A stretch of DNA of 64,000 bases from Nectonema munidae (lineage: Eukaryota; Nematomorpha; Nectonematoida; Nectonematidae), in NCBI GenBank assembly GCA_030549495.1, contig JAUIRK010000921.1, forward strand, positions 788,501 to 852,500, given 5' to 3'. Below the pieces are notes generated by a model. The model saw only the letters and a list, made by a program, of their open reading frames with translations, made no database searches and was not told the origin of the DNA. Positions within the stretch are counted from its first letter, which is position 1. Each line of letters begins with the position of its first letter. The translations under genes were made by a program, and so were the position numbers. Below are positions 1 to 12,185 of this stretch, in pieces.

Positions 1-799
1 ATTTTGAAACCTGTTTGAGCACACTAGATTCTTTTAGTCAGCGAAAATTGTATAATGCATTATCATTAACATAAATCATTGTTAAATAATTTATTTGTTA
101 TTTTATTCCTTTACAAAAATAATTTCATTAAAATCTTATGCCCGAACACCTGAAATCTATGAAACATATTTTAAGATATACCTGGAAAAAATATCTATTC
201 ACTCAGAGACAAACTGAAATGATCATTGTACTTAATTTCAAGAATTATATACTTATCTTCATTATCTAAGTTTAAATTATGAATTGAAAAGAAATATATA
301 TTCAATTATTTTTTTAATTAAACTTTTTCGTATGTATAAAATAAAAATTTTTATAAACAGTAACTTGATTAAATTTCTAAATCACCAACAACAAGATCAA
401 TACTATTAAAAATAAAGCTCGTTAAATTAAAGTTAAATTTACATTTTTCAAAAATTAATCAAAATTTATTGTTTTCAAAGATCACTATGATGGAAAATTG
501 AGCTTAAATATTGTTGTCAATGAATGCACCCATTGGTCTAGAAAGACTTAAATACCAATCAATTGGCCGAAGGAGTGTGTTATATTCAATTTTTATATAT
601 GATCAATGTGATAATGCGTTTATCACTGGCAAAACGTGTGCTGAAAAATGTTTACCAAAATAACAACCAAATTTATTGATTTTAGGTCGTACATGGGTAT
701 ATATCGTTTTGTAGTTTATTCCAGATGTATACATAAACAAACTTTACCATTTGTAAATTCTTTCAAGAATTTTTCTGTTTCCCTTATTTCATGCAGATT
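1..799. other. AT-rich stretch without a recognised gene
   Basis: Very AT-rich sequence. No coding similarity, tRNA-like box or terminal repeat was recognised before the piggyBac remnant begins near 800. Confidence 0.5.
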
Positions 800-1509
800 A
801 CATCTCAAAAGAATAAAAATTTATACTACTGATTCTTATGAATCCTCAAATTTAAGTGATTTTTTTCTTCAATATCTGAAAGTTTTGCATCTGAAACCAG
901 TGATGATATATATTCATGCTATATTCCTACTTTTCAATCCAAAGACAATAACTCTTAGACATCTGAATATCCTCCGTCAAGTAAAACTCTCAGACGCAAT
1001 CTTATTCATAAATCTGACGGACCTACTTCTTTCATAAGTAACCGTGTCAACAATTGTATTGATGTCTTTATTGAAATGTTTGGATTCAAGAATATTGATA
1101 AAATAATTAGACTTACTATAGAAGAGGCAAAAAGAAGGAATAATGTAAACGTTTCCTTATCGTTGTCAAAATTCCATGCTTTTATTGGACTTTGCATAAT
1201 TAGAGGCGTTATCAAGGGGAGAAACGAGCCTTTGCATAGCTTTTTAATACAAATTACGGAAGAAAAGTATTCAACGAAACAGTGTCTCATAATGATTGCC
1301 AAAAAATTCTTGCTTATCTACGGTTCGACGACAAAAATTTGTGTTCTCTAAGAAAAGAAAAAGTTCCATTTGCAGCGATTCGTTTATTATGGAATAATGT
1401 AACGGAAAATTTTCAAAAGTGCTACTTTCCCCACGGATCAGTCACCGTTGACCAACGGCTTTATCCATGTCGTAGCAGATGCAAATTCATTCAATATATG
1501 CCAAGTTAA
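800..1509 (+). pseudogene. piggyBac transposase remnant, N-terminal half
   Basis: This is the first half of a piggyBac (DDE_Tnp_1_7) transposase, the enzyme that cuts and pastes elements at TTAA. A degraded acidic leader (about 800-1000) is followed by the conserved segments PTSFISNRV (about 1022-1048) and KFHAFIGLCIIRG. After a frame change come ILAYLRFDD (about 1306) and TVDQRLYPCRSRCKFIQYMP near 1447-1506, where the catalytic-core Asp of the family's VDE(Q)L motif lies. The protein stops just after this block, so the rest of the catalytic core and the C-terminal Cys-rich domain are missing. At least one frameshift separates the two readable pieces (1076-1351 and 1282-1509). No TTAA-flanked terminal repeats were found around it. 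It is a dead fragment; family assignment is secure, element name unknown. Confidence 0.85.
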
Positions 1510-2520
1510 ATTATTCGAGAATTGAAAATATTTATTTAATAAAAAAATAAATTCATAATTATTTTAATCATGATATTCAGAGAATGAGCACAGAAATATA
1601 ATCTGCATGGTGATTTAATATAAAACGAATTTTAATTTAAAGTTTAGATGAAATGTGCTCACTTCTTAGTTATATTTTAGGCATCAATCGCAAATTTTGT
1701 TACACCCTTTGAAATTTTCCTAACATAATTGAAAAAACTGACTCCAGAAATGAAAGTAGCATTGTCGATTTAGTATAAAATTAAGTATATTAGTATAGAT
1801 TTAGAATAATGCTATTAGGGACAATTTCCATGGACACATGTTGATTTTCTCATCTTCTGTCACAGTGATTTTATTTCTCTTTCTGTCTCCTCTGTTTTTC
1901 TCTTCCGTTTTCTCTGCGAAAACTCAATCATTCACTCAAGCTCTCTTTTGTACTGTTAGTTTACAACCATGGGTAAATTTGGTATGCGGCGAATCGTCGC
2001 ACGGGACTAATCGTAGCACGCTTGCTACAATCAATGGGCTCTCTCTAACACTTTGATCTTGCCGCCTTTTTTAATCATAGCATGCTACAATCAATGGACT
2101 CTCTCTCTAACACTTTGATCCTGCCGCCTTTTCTTCATTTTGCAAGCACGCATGTTGAACAAGGACATTTTCCTCATCATCACGCTTTCTATGCAAGCAA
2201 GTGCAGCTGCAAGCACATATGATGTCATATTTACTAAGTGAGCGATGAACAAATAATTCTGATTGCATGGGACTAATCTATCTTTCAGTCTATATATCCT
2301 TTCATTGAATAGTATATATCCTTTCAGTCTATTATAAATTTTCAAAGGTTTGCTTAAGCTCCTAGTATAATATATGGATTTTTATTATATTTAATAAATA
2401 AATGATACAGAATACACTGAATCGTCTACTGATTTTCTTTTCGCTAAATTTACACAGTCTGTAGTAAAAGTTTCTGTATCGGCTGTTTATATGTCACATA
2501 ATACTTTGATTAATACTGGT
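1510..2520. other. non-coding stretch, pyrimidine-rich segment
   Basis: No gene recognised. 1845-1935 is markedly TC-rich on the + strand. A short tandem duplication (2014-2134) is listed separately. A GAA run occurs at about 2526-2541. Confidence 0.4.
2014..2134 (+). repeat. two-copy tandem duplication, about 63 bp unit
   Basis: A block containing GCTACAATCAATGG, CTCTCTCTAACACTTTGATC and TTGCCGCCTTTT occurs twice in a row (about 2014-2071 and 2078-2134) with a few differences. It looks like a local tandem duplication of unknown origin. Confidence 0.75.
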
Positions 2521-2559
2521 TAAAAAAGAAGAAGAAGAAGAATCCATATCCAACAATCC

Positions 2560-5500
2560 CTACTTTACCGCGTGTAAAGCAGGGTTCAAATTGTCTTAAA
2601 CTAGGACACTTTAAAAGATTATGTAAATCAAAATCACAATATTGTTCTCTTTGTGGAGATAAAGATCATGAATACCCGATTTGTTCTTCAGAAATAACAA
2701 CTTGCAAAAATTGCAAAGATAAAGGAATGCAAGCTGATCATCACCAATTTCAAAATAATGCCCTCTTAAGAAAAAAATATACGATAATTTGTTGATAAAA
2801 AAATGAATGAATTGGATATATTACTTTCTAATGGTTGACGAATCATTCGATTTAACAGATTTGCTTTTTGATAATTATGATAAAAGTTATGATGTTCATT
2901 TACATAAATCTGATATTTTAAAATTAAATGAAGATAAATCTTATGATTTTTTCAATTTTAACTTATTATCAATGAATGTTCAATCTATTCGAGCAAAATT
3001 CAATCATATTGAATTAATGTAAAAAGAAACAATGTTTACATTGATGTCTTAGCCTTGCAAGAAACTTGGATGTTGGATGATATTACATATAATATACCTG
3101 GTTACATGTTTTTTTCTCAACCGAAGAGAATTTCACAACATGGAGGCTTATGCTTTTTCGTTAAAGAACAGTATAAAGTTGACATTTTGGATAGTGAATT
3201 TTCGTCAAATCTTTATGAATTTTTTCCATTAGCATAACTTCTGGTTTTTCAAATATTTTATCTTTTCACAATATTTACCGATTGCCTCTTTTTGGTAGCG
3301 ATCATATGGATGAATTTTTTGAAAATTTTCAAACTTTTTTGATGAAAAACAAACACAATAATAACAGATCAATTATTCTTGGTGATTTTAATATTAACCT
3401 CCTCGAATATAATAATAAGAATTATTCTTCCTTTTTTTTTTGAATTTGCTTATGCAACACCATTTCGTACCTTCAATCACCAAACCAACGAGATACCAAG
3501 CATTTACATTGATAGATAATATATTTGTATCAAGTGAGAAAAAATTTAAGGGATACAATATACAAACATCCTTTTCAGACCATATACCAATTTTTACAAC
3601 CATTGAACATAGCTTTCGAAATCAATTGCATAAAAATGAGAAATCTCCCAGAGTCATATTTGATAAGAGTTTTTTTCAGAATCTATTACGTTCAATTTGT
3701 TGGTATTTTTCAAGTGAGTCTGATCCAGAAAATATGATTTACACAATTAATCATTGTTTAAGTTATTGTGCTAATCAAGCTAAAAAAGTACAAAAAACAA
3801 AAAATTTCAATAAGTATAAAGAAAGATTTGCTGAATGGGCAAATGAAGAATTATTGACTCTAATAAAGAAAAGGGATAAAGTATTTTTTAAAATTAAAAG
3901 AACCCGTGAATATAAAATAAATTATGATTTAAAAAATCAACATGCTCACTTTTGTCAACAAGTAAAGCAGATGACGAGAAGTTTAAAAGAAAAATTCTAT
4001 GCACGATTATTTGAAAACCAAAATAGCAAAGAAGTCTGGAAGAATATTAATAAATTGATTAAAAAGAATGAAGATTCATCTTTAATTCTAAAAGATAATT
4101 CTCAAATCATAAATGAACAAAATTTATGTGATTTCATAAATAATTCATTTATAAGCCGTGTACCTCAATCATCTTTTTCTGAAATGAAAAATTACATTCC
4201 TTTTCAAAGTTCGAAGTTTAGACTTGAAGAAATCACTCTGGAGGAAGTGCTCATTGCCATTAAAAATTTGAAAAATAGTAAAAGTGAAGATTTTTATGGA
4301 ATTTCTTCTTATCACCTAAAACTCATTGAAAATGAAATAGCATATCCACTATTTTTAGCTTTTAATTCGTGTATTCAAAATTCACTCTTTCCATCATGTC
4401 TCAAAATTAGTAAGTGCATACCTGTCTACAAAAAAAAAGGTGAGAGACACGACATCAACAATTATCATCCAATCTCTTTGATTAGCATAATTTCAAAACT
4501 TTTTGAAAAAATTATTCTCAAGCAATTAATTTATCATTTTGATCAAAACAATCTCTTCAATTCAAAGCAGTTCGGTTTTAGGAAAAATTCTTCTACTACG
4601 TTTGCACATTCATTTTTCTTGACATCAATTTATGAATATCTTGATTCTGAAGATGATATTTTAGCATTGTTCCTAGATTTATCAAAAGCGTTTGACTCAG
4701 TATCACATGAAAAACTTTTATTCAAGCTGGAAAAGTATGGATTTGATGAAAGAACTTTGAAATTTTTTAAATCATATTTGTCATTCAGAAAACAAGCAGT
4801 GTTTGCGAATGATAGTTATTCAAATTTGATTTATGTATCCAGAGGAGTACCTCAGGGTTCTGTTTTGCGTCCCTTCCTTTTTTTAATTTATATTAATGAC
4901 ATATTTCAATCAAACGCTTCGTTAGAGTTTTTAGCTTTTGCTGATGATTTGACTATTCTTATACCTTATTCATTTCTCCTAAATGTTTCTCTGGCTCAGA
5001 ATAAAATAATTGAGTCTGTTTATAGAGAAAATGTCAATAAAGTTTTTGGTTGGTGTACAGTGAATGAACTTGGAATTAATAACTCTAAAACTGTTCATAT
5101 GTTTTTTTCTAAGAAAAATGCTCAGCCTACCTTCTTGAAAAATCTCAATTTGCATTTATCAGTATCTCATAATTATTTAGGTTTAATCTTGAGTGAAAAA
5201 TTGAATTGGAATCTACACATTAAACACATTTGCACTAAAGTTAGTATTGTAATTGGTATTTTATATCGATTCAGATCACTTCCATCAAAAATTTAACTGG
5301 ATATATATAGATCACTAGTTTTGCCTCATCTTTCCATTGGTCAATTGGGGCTTTGTGGACCTCTCAAGTTTGCATACTCTTCAAAAAAAATGCATAAGTT
5401 TGGTATCCAATCTGACATTCCGAGCGCATACTCTTTCAATTTTTAAAAGTAACAACTTGCTCAATATAAAAGAAATTTATATCAAACAACTTTGTATTGT

Positions 5501-5760
5501 GGCTTGGAAATTTTTTAATGGATATTTGCCTGTGGCCATAAGCAATTTTTTCACATTCAATCACGATTCCGAACGTTTTTCCCCAAGATATATGTATAAT
5601 TTGCAGATACCATCATATCGCATGAAATCCACGCAGTCAAGTTTGAAGTTTCGTATAACTAAAATCTGGAATGAATATTTGCAAGATTTTCAAATTATGA
5701 ATATTTCACTTTCAACATTGAAAAGACGCCTGAATGAATATTTATTGAAACAAGATTGAA
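2560..5760 (+). mobile_element. LINE retrotransposon, Jockey/CR1-like, degraded
   Basis: This is a non-LTR retrotransposon lying mostly in one orientation. The end of a gag-like ORF1 with zinc knuckles (CSLCGDKDHEYPIC, CKNC) is read at about 2595-2750. The APE-type endonuclease follows: NLLSMNVQSIRAKF at about 2970, LQETWMLDD at about 3055 and SDHIP at about 3580. The reverse transcriptase occupies the long open frame from 3440, with LDLSKAFDSVSHEKL, RGVPQGSVLRPFLF and FADDLTIL (about 4660-4960). The C-terminal region runs to 5759. Stops and frame changes near 3022, 3237-3440 and 5296 break ORF2, so it is not functional. The 3' end is AT-rich with no clean poly(A) or duplication seen. The clade within the Jockey/CR1 group is not settled. 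Confidence 0.9.
3440..5296 (+). pseudogene. LINE ORF2 fragment: endonuclease end plus reverse transcriptase
   Basis: This 618-codon open frame is the longest in the window. It starts inside the endonuclease (IDNIF, SDHIPIF) and contains the complete fingers-palm of a non-LTR reverse transcriptase. Visible motifs are IPVYKKKGERHDINNYHPIS, KQFGFRKNSST, LDLSKAFDSVSHEKL with its catalytic Asp, RGVPQGS, and FADD, which supplies the catalytic Asp pair. The tail, SHNYLGLILSEKLNW, is the usual post-palm motif. A stop at 5294-5296 separates it from the last 140 codons (5337-5759), which contain the family's C-terminal LQKKCISLVSN and IWNEYL motifs. The ATG at 3440 is not a natural start. Confidence 0.9.
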
Positions 5761-6190
5761 TCAATTTTGTGATGATTTAATATAATTTGATTTTTTTATT
5801 TAAATTTTTTTAATATCAATTTCATTTTTAACTATGTTTAATTGTTGATTTAAGATTTATTTAACATTTATAAACAATTAAAAAAAATATTTTAATGTTT
5901 TTTTTTAGTATTTCTGTTACGGTCTTCTGACCCTTGAAATACAAGCATATTCTCAAATGTGAAATTTTTTTTATGAGATTATTTTATGCTAATAAATTCT
6001 TCTTTTTCTTCTCCACTCCAACCCTTTTTGCAGATTTGGATGCCTCCACATTGAAAATCCTATCTACATCATCCTCCACTACCCAATATTCTCACTTTTA
6101 AAATTATTCTCACTCCAAATTTTAATGGTGATTTCCTTCAAGTAAGAAATTTTGACTTTCCTAATTGATTTTTTTTCTCTTTTATAATGA
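5761..6190. other. LINE 3' region and spacer
   Basis: AT-rich sequence after ORF2, probably 3' untranslated LINE sequence. It contains AATAAA-like motifs and T-runs. No gene recognised. Confidence 0.4.
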
Positions 6191-7064
6191 GGAAAACAAA
6201 ATTAAAAAATGTTGCTATAGCTTCTAATTGGTCCTGTCATTTCTCTTCTAATGTAAGCTCCGAAATGACTAAGTGCAGTTCTTGCTTGAATTGGTTTTGT
6301 CTTGATTGTCAGAATATCCCCCAATCCTAATTAGAAGTACTTGATAAATGAGAAAGTTTTGGAATTAGATGGTCCTGCAACATTTGGTCCAAAAAGAATT
6401 CTCTAACCTTTAAAAAATCTATTGATCTTATTTCTGATGAAATTCAAGTTTTAAAGAAAAAGAGTGAAAGTTGATTTACGGCCCTGAAATCCAAAAGTAT
6501 CTCTCATTATGCGAATGTTTAAGAAATGAAAGGAAACAATATTTGTGATAAACTAAATAATATAAATCATCAGTTTACTTATAATTATAAAAAATCATGT
6601 GACAAAAATATAAATGGAGATGTAGATGTTGTTCCTAATTTCAAAGAAATTATTAAGAAGCTCTCGATGATGAGCGTAATCAAGAAATCGATAAAGAAAG
6701 AAGGAAGCTTAATCATGTTGTTCATAAATTTTTGGAATATAATAATGGTGCTAAAGTTGATAATGAAAGTTTTGTTAATGAGTTATTCAATACTCATCTT
6801 AATTTAAATCTTGTAAAGGTTAATAAGATGATCAGATTGGGTACAAAATCTGATAGTTTATTTTCTAAAAGACCAACTAGAATTACCTATAAAAATATTG
6901 AAAGTAAACTAACAGTAAAATGTGCTCTTACAAATTTAAAGAAAGCTCCTTATAATTTTAGAATTTTTTTTGTTTCCAATGATTTTAATCATGTAGAAAG
7001 AATTAAAATAAAATCTCTTAAGCTTGAGGCTGATACCAAAAACCAAAACAAAAATAATGACTGA
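6190..7064 (+). pseudogene. second LINE fragment: ORF1 with PHD-like finger
   Basis: This is a separate non-LTR ORF1 of the CR1/Daphne-like style. A PHD-like cysteine pattern (CSSCLNWFCLDC) is read near 6270-6320. It is followed by a charged, coiled-coil-like stretch (DERNQEIDKERRKL at about 6670) and the esterase/RRM-replacing domain read at 6732-7064. That domain shows VNKMIRLGTKSD, RPTRITYKNIE and LTNLKKAPYNFRIF. Frame changes near 6530 and 6730 break it. Its ORF1 type differs from the zinc-knuckle ORF1 of the upstream LINE, so it is probably another family that landed in the same orientation. No ORF2 follows, so only the 5' part remains. Confidence 0.75.
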
Positions 7065-7353
7065 AGTTCTCCCAAAAAGAAGTCCTTTAAAGGTTTATTT
7101 ATATAAAATCGAGTAGGAGCTGAAATTTTGCTAATTTGTTTCTCATTAATATGAACAATCATGCCATTGGTTTAAATAAGACTATATTTCTTAAATTTTT
7201 ACTATAATGGCGATGACTGATGTCGTGAAAATTTCTATCAATTTTCCAAAATGAACCTCCAATTAACTTTATCTATTTATATTTTTTAAACTAAACTTAG
7301 TATGTTTTATGAAGATTTAATCACAGAAATTCAAAATATTTTATAAATTTCTT

Positions 7354-7368
7354 ACTCCACTGTTGAAA
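7354..7368 (+). repeat. left target-site duplication of the 7.4-kb SINE
   Basis: ACTCCACTGTTGAAA is repeated with one change at 7535-7549, as expected for LINE-machinery insertion. Confidence 0.75.
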
Positions 7369-7534
7369 GAGCCGGTTGTTAGGGTATACCTCTCAGCTTA
7401 ACAGTTGAAGGTCAGGGGTTCGATCCCCAAGGCTCCTAACTCTTTCACAAAAATTGTAATTAACCATCGTAAGCATAATGCGAGCATATAGCCTTACGGC
7501 TGAAAGTGCTTTGATATCTCCAACCAACAAACCA
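7369..7534 (+). mobile_element. tRNA-derived SINE with target-site duplications (SINE type 3)
   Basis: The head is tRNA-like: GAGCC at 7369 can pair with GGCTC near 7431, and a perfect B box GGTTCGATCCC lies at 7417-7427. A tRNA-unrelated body follows and ends in a CCAA-type tail (about 7520-7534). Near-identical 15-bp direct repeats, ACTCCACTGTTGAAA (7354-7368) and ACTCCACTGTCGAAA (7535-7549), flank it. They are read as the target-site duplication and fix both ends. Confidence 0.8.
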
Positions 7535-7549
7535 ACTCCACTGTCGAAA

Positions 7550-8339
7550 AGAATACGTTTAACAGTTGGATAAATTATCATATTACAAGAATGATTATTT
7601 TGTAAAATAATTATGCTGCTTATAAATATTCAAAAAAGAAAGCCGGCTGAAGTTTCATCACTGACAAAAGAATATTTTATTTTTGGTTTTTTATTTTATA
7701 AAACTTGTAATTTTGTTCAAACCTTTAAATGGATATTTTTCCTTTTTTTTTATTTCATCTCTTTGTATAGTCTGTTTCACTATTTATTGTCCATATATCT
7801 TTTAAGCTTAAAACAATTTATCTATAACTTTTCCAATCCTTCAAAAGGTAGTATTTTAATCTTTTCTATATAGTAAGTTTAACTATCTTTATTCAAATTT
7901 CCCCTGCCTCATATTGCCTACAATCACTTATCTCTTAAAAAAATATTTGTTTGTTTAAATTCAATTGAATTAGGATATCCTATATTTTTTTAGATTTTAT
8001 TCTTTACAATAAGGTAATACCCCTTATATCGGATATTTGATATTTATTTTTTTTCTAAAGCGCACGAAGGAGCTGGGCAGGCGGCTTCGAGCTTGTAGTC
8101 TTGACCTCTTGAGATAGTTTTTTAATATTATTTTAATTTTTTATAAATACAAAAGAAGACTAATGCTTAAAAATACCCAGAAAGTGTTTTATCTAAAAAT
8201 AATTCAAATCATAATTTTACACATTACACAATTTTTGAAAAAAGAAAATGCATATTTTATTTGCAGAATATGTAGTGTCTCTTTCATCTATGTTGGGAGA
8301 CCTGGATTTTAAAATCAGCTAAATGGATAACTAATGGCT
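7550..8339. other. AT-rich spacer
   Basis: Short frames only, with leucine/phenylalanine-rich translations typical of AT-rich non-coding DNA. A GC-richer 50-bp patch at about 8058-8110 is unexplained. Confidence 0.4.
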
Positions 8340-8464
8340 TTAACCCTTTTTGGACTAGAATTTTAGTACTAATGATCTCCTTTTTAAAATGGAATTTATA
8401 TACTTAAAACAGACGATTTTGATTTCACGGTATATCGGTGACACACTGGCCATAAAAGGGTTAA
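8340..8464 (+). mobile_element. MITE family A copy, piggyBac-like, TTAA-flanked
   Basis: TTAA at 8340-8343 and 8461-8464 bracket a 117-bp body. The body starts CCCTTTTTGGAC and ends with a complementary GGCCATAAAAGGG. Internally it has the family's AATTTTAGTACTAATGATCT and CAGACGATTTTGATTTC blocks. It has no coding capacity. TTAA duplications with CCCTTT termini are the hallmark of piggyBac-type elements. Confidence 0.85.
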
Positions 8465-8527
8465 AATGTTGTTAATAAAATATCTTATAATTTTCCCAAT
8501 TCTTAGGATTAAGGTTATATTCCAATT

Positions 8528-8584
8528 CCACTGAAAAAGAAAGCAGGCGATTAGCCTTCAAAATTCTGGTCCTCAAAGAGTTGA
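8528..8584 (-). mobile_element. MITE family A fragment
   Basis: Only one half of the family is seen: AAAGAAAGCAGGCGATTAG, CTTCAAAATTCTGG and TCCTCAAAGAGTT. The other end is lost or diverged. Confidence 0.6.
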
Positions 8585-9043
8585 AAACCAACATAGTTTA
8601 ATGGAAAATTATTTTAAGATGAGGTTGGCTTAATACCATAATTAATTTTTATTTTATTTTTTAGCATTAAAAGTTTAGTTAGATTTTAATATTTCAAAAA
8701 AGTTTAAGATAAGATTTCTATATCTTTCCTATCAAACCATTTAAAATCAAATTGTGACTGACGATCTTTTTCAGTTAAAATAGAAAAATTGATTCCTACT
8801 TTTCTTTTATTGCTCTTTCAAATTCAAATTTAGACACTTACGAAATTTTTATTTTATTTAGATTTTATATCCTATTAATGAAATCGTCTGCTTAATTTTA
8901 CAAATTGATGTATTTAAGGATTTGTTAAAAAAAAATTTGAATTACATTTCAGCTTTTTCTCCACCAATATAAGTCATTTAAATGTTTGTTTTTTGATACA
9001 TTTATCTTTTGAATGTTTACTTTTAATATGCTATTGCAATAAA

Positions 9044-9122
9044 TTAACCCATTTTATCCTAGAAAAAGCCAATCAGACGATTCTAATGTAAAGCAGAAAA
9101 ATTGTATTAAAAAGGATTGATA
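9044..9122 (+). mobile_element. degenerate TTAA MITE fragment
   Basis: TTAACCCATTTTATCC followed by CAATCAGACGATTC and AAAGCAG resembles the TTAA MITE families. No matching right end was found. Confidence 0.4.
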
Positions 9123-10589
9123 AACGCAAGCGATTTTTTTGTTGAGAAACCACCTATGTCATTTAAAGATGTTAAACCTATTAGTGTTGAGGGCGGTGGG
9201 GGGCGTAAAACGCATACTTCACTAAAAACCAATTGTACAAAATTGGCCGAATTATATCCCTTCAAATTTTGTGACTCTTCCTATAATCGCTAGCTGCATC
9301 TTTTCATACCATTTTCATGGTAGTTGAATGACTCTCTTATGTCAAAAACTGTCAATCAAAATCAAAAATTAAAAATTTTTAACAAAATTTTGACATTATC
9401 TGTAGTTAACCGTATAACTTAGGGTCTATCTTAGATACTCCCTTTAAAATTTATACTAATTATATACCGATTTGAATGCATAACACTTCAAATATTTAAT
9501 TTTTTTTAATAATCATGGCTACTTTTTAGAACATGTTAATGAAAATTTTGATTCATAAGAAATATATCTAATAAAATATTCCTTCAAATTTTACATAAAA
9601 TGTTTTAAACTAAAACAGCAATGCTGCTTTCATTTCTGCACTCAGTTTTTACATTTAGGTTACATTTTTTTTCTGAAAATCTTTATATATTGGGTATATA
9701 GTAAAAATAATTTTTTAAAATATATTTTGCCCTTTAATACTCTCTTCAATCATGTTGAAAAAAAAGAAAAATAAAATGCATTGTAAAGTAACCTGAAAAC
9801 AAATTTAAAAGAGAACGTGTGATCAAAAAAAATAATTAAAAGAAAGAAGTATGAATCTTAACTAAATGAAAGATTTTGACTGTGAAAAAGAAGTTCCTCT
9901 TTTACAAATGAAAAATCTTTAAACCTATAGCTTATCAGCTAAGATTACAATTATCATTTACTAAGATGGGTAGGAAATCTGAAAATTTTGAATAGGTCAG
10001 AGTTAAGAAAACTGTCATAGTTGCCAATATGTGAAGATTTAGTCACTATCAAGATAATTTTAAATTTAAATTGAAAGTGTCTATCTTTTTTCTTTTGCGT
10101 GAAAGAGAGAGTCTTTTAGATGACGAAGGTGGACAACGTTTTGTAATTAAACAATGAACATGACGAATGATTTCATCAGAAAAGAAAGTTGAACTGGGAT
10201 TCATATCATCTGATAATAAAATACAAGATACTGATAAAAAAAAGCCTATGATCATAAAGAACCAAGGACGAATCTTTTTTTAGCAACACTAAGGAAGGCT
10301 AACCATTTTAGACACAATGGGATACCAGTCTCCGAAAAATCGTCTGTTAATTTATATAAAAACTTTTTGAGAAGGAAAGCAGATGATAGAAAACCAATGC
10401 CTGATAGATTTGGGAGTGAAAACTTCAATTTTGTATGCTTTTTGCAAGTTTTCAGGCAAAATTTATAATCTAAATCATATTTACCTTATGAACATATAAA
10501 GGGCGTGCATTCATGAAAAAGCAATGCAATTCATATCTAGAATTATATGTATTAAAAATGTAAAATTTTTATCCCACAATTCATAAAGG

Positions 10590-11960
10590 AGTTTTACAAA
10601 AATAAAGTATACTCTTTGCATAATAACTTTTCACATACACTGCATGTTCCTCTTTTTCTAGGCTTGTCATTCGTGGAAGAAGAGTATCCTCTTAGAGTAG
10701 ATGTAGCAGTTTCGCAAGTACTGGGGAAACCGTAAAAAGATAACACGTTTCGACTAGATAAATGAGTAAATGAATTTTGGACTTCTAATTACCGTACACT
10801 TTTCGGCTAAAAGCAAAGCTAGGTGTCATAAAATATTTGTGACTGAAGGATTTCCACTCAAATCGTTTGCCTTCATAATCACCCAGCTATTATTACCAAC
10901 GATGCCGAGAAAGTTTTTGAAAATGGCAACCGGTCATTCTCTCGATGCTTTATAACTAAAATTTGTAACCATCCTGTCCTGACTCATATTTATTATAGTC
11001 TAGAATTGTTTGAGGCTTTTTTTCGTGTTTAAAGATGTTGACTAGACAACCCATAATACAGGCTTAATTTTTTTGGAATGTTTTTCTTGAATGTAAATTG
11101 ACAAAGATGAATCTTTTGTAAATAAAAATCTACTCTCAGATTCATTCACTCAATCCAAAACCTTTCAAATGTGCAGACCGTATAATATATCGCATGAACC
11201 TTCTATTGCTTCTAACCGTATCACAAATCGTATAGTTGCTAGAGGGTAAACAAGAAAAAGAAACTTGACAATATTAGCCATTTAAAATATTCACTATTCA
11301 ATATGCCACTCTGATATACTTCACTAGAAAAAAACATTAAAATTGGTTGAGCCAACATAGTTGTATACTTTCATTCCGTCCCTACCTGGCTTAGACGGGT
11401 CGAAACTTTGATAGGTGATCTTCTATACTTGACAAGGTGCTCATCAATACTTATGACAATTTTTAAAAAAAAATTTGAATGCATTTTGCTTACTCTTACT
11501 CTTACTCTTATATTTCTTACTGGTGCCAATTTATCATAAATATTCCTTTCTCCTCTTGAATCAAATCTTATAAAAGTGTGGAAGAGAATGAAAACTTCTC
11601 TACTAATTGCCGCTTTCAAAAAAGGAGTTCTATATTTTTCTGAAAATGGATGCTTGACGTCAATGATTGACCGATATACAAGATACAAGCGAAGTAAGGT
11701 AACAACTCCTCGATTGAGAATATTTCATATAAATTTCTGAGGTTTTCAAATAAACTATTATGATTTCTACAAAAAAAAACACAATTTTTGTACATAGACT
11801 AAAATTTTCACCAGATCTTTCAGATTTTTAACTTTGACATTTTTCCTTTTGGACCAGGTGTAGAAGAAATTATGTTGTTTGATGATCTTCCTTGAACTTC
11901 TTTTGATTCCCAGAAAAACTCTGTGCCATCTGGTGCTCTGAGTGAGTTTCTTTCTCCCTC
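10590..11960 (-). pseudogene. piggyBac transposase remnant inside the 9.17-13.45 kb element
   Basis: Read on the - strand, the N-terminal side has APDGTEF near 11935. Next come FSEKYRTPFLKAA, FIRFDSRGERN, DKLAPVRNI and IDEHLVKYRRSP (11371-11688), which is the conserved piggyBac core entry with IDE(Q)LV. Further on, ASRE and NNSWVIM (about 10880-10960) match the family's late core. TCSVCEKLLCKEY near 10600-10640 is the C-terminal Cys-rich finger. An insertion-like run of repeated Arg-Val (RVRVRV) and several frame changes break it. This copy preserves traces of nearly the whole protein, unlike the other three piggyBac fragments here. Confidence 0.8.
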
Positions 11961-12046
11961 TTTTATTTCTTGATGTTCTTCACTGGTATTTGAATCCAAA
12001 TTTTCTAGGTTTGTTCGCCTAAAGGTTCCATAAATCCTACTAAGGG

Positions 12047-12185
12047 GCGTGAGTATGGTTGGTTAGATGCCGGATTCGATAACTCAAGGTCTTGGGTTCG
12101 ATCCTATATCAAGCTTACTTTTCTCATAGTTCGATACAAGCGGCCCAATTGTGCCTTTTCGATGAAAACACCCTACGGTACCATT
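12047..12185 (+). mobile_element. tRNA-derived SINE type 2, inside the piggyBac element
   Basis: GGGGCGTGAG starts it. An A-box-like GGTTGGTTAGATGCC and a B box GGGTTCGATCC (about 12095) follow, then a body with CCTTTTCGATGAAAACA and GGTACC. Copies at about 30.8 kb and 45.6 kb share the same order. It splits the 5' side of the piggyBac element and is therefore younger than it. Confidence 0.75.
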
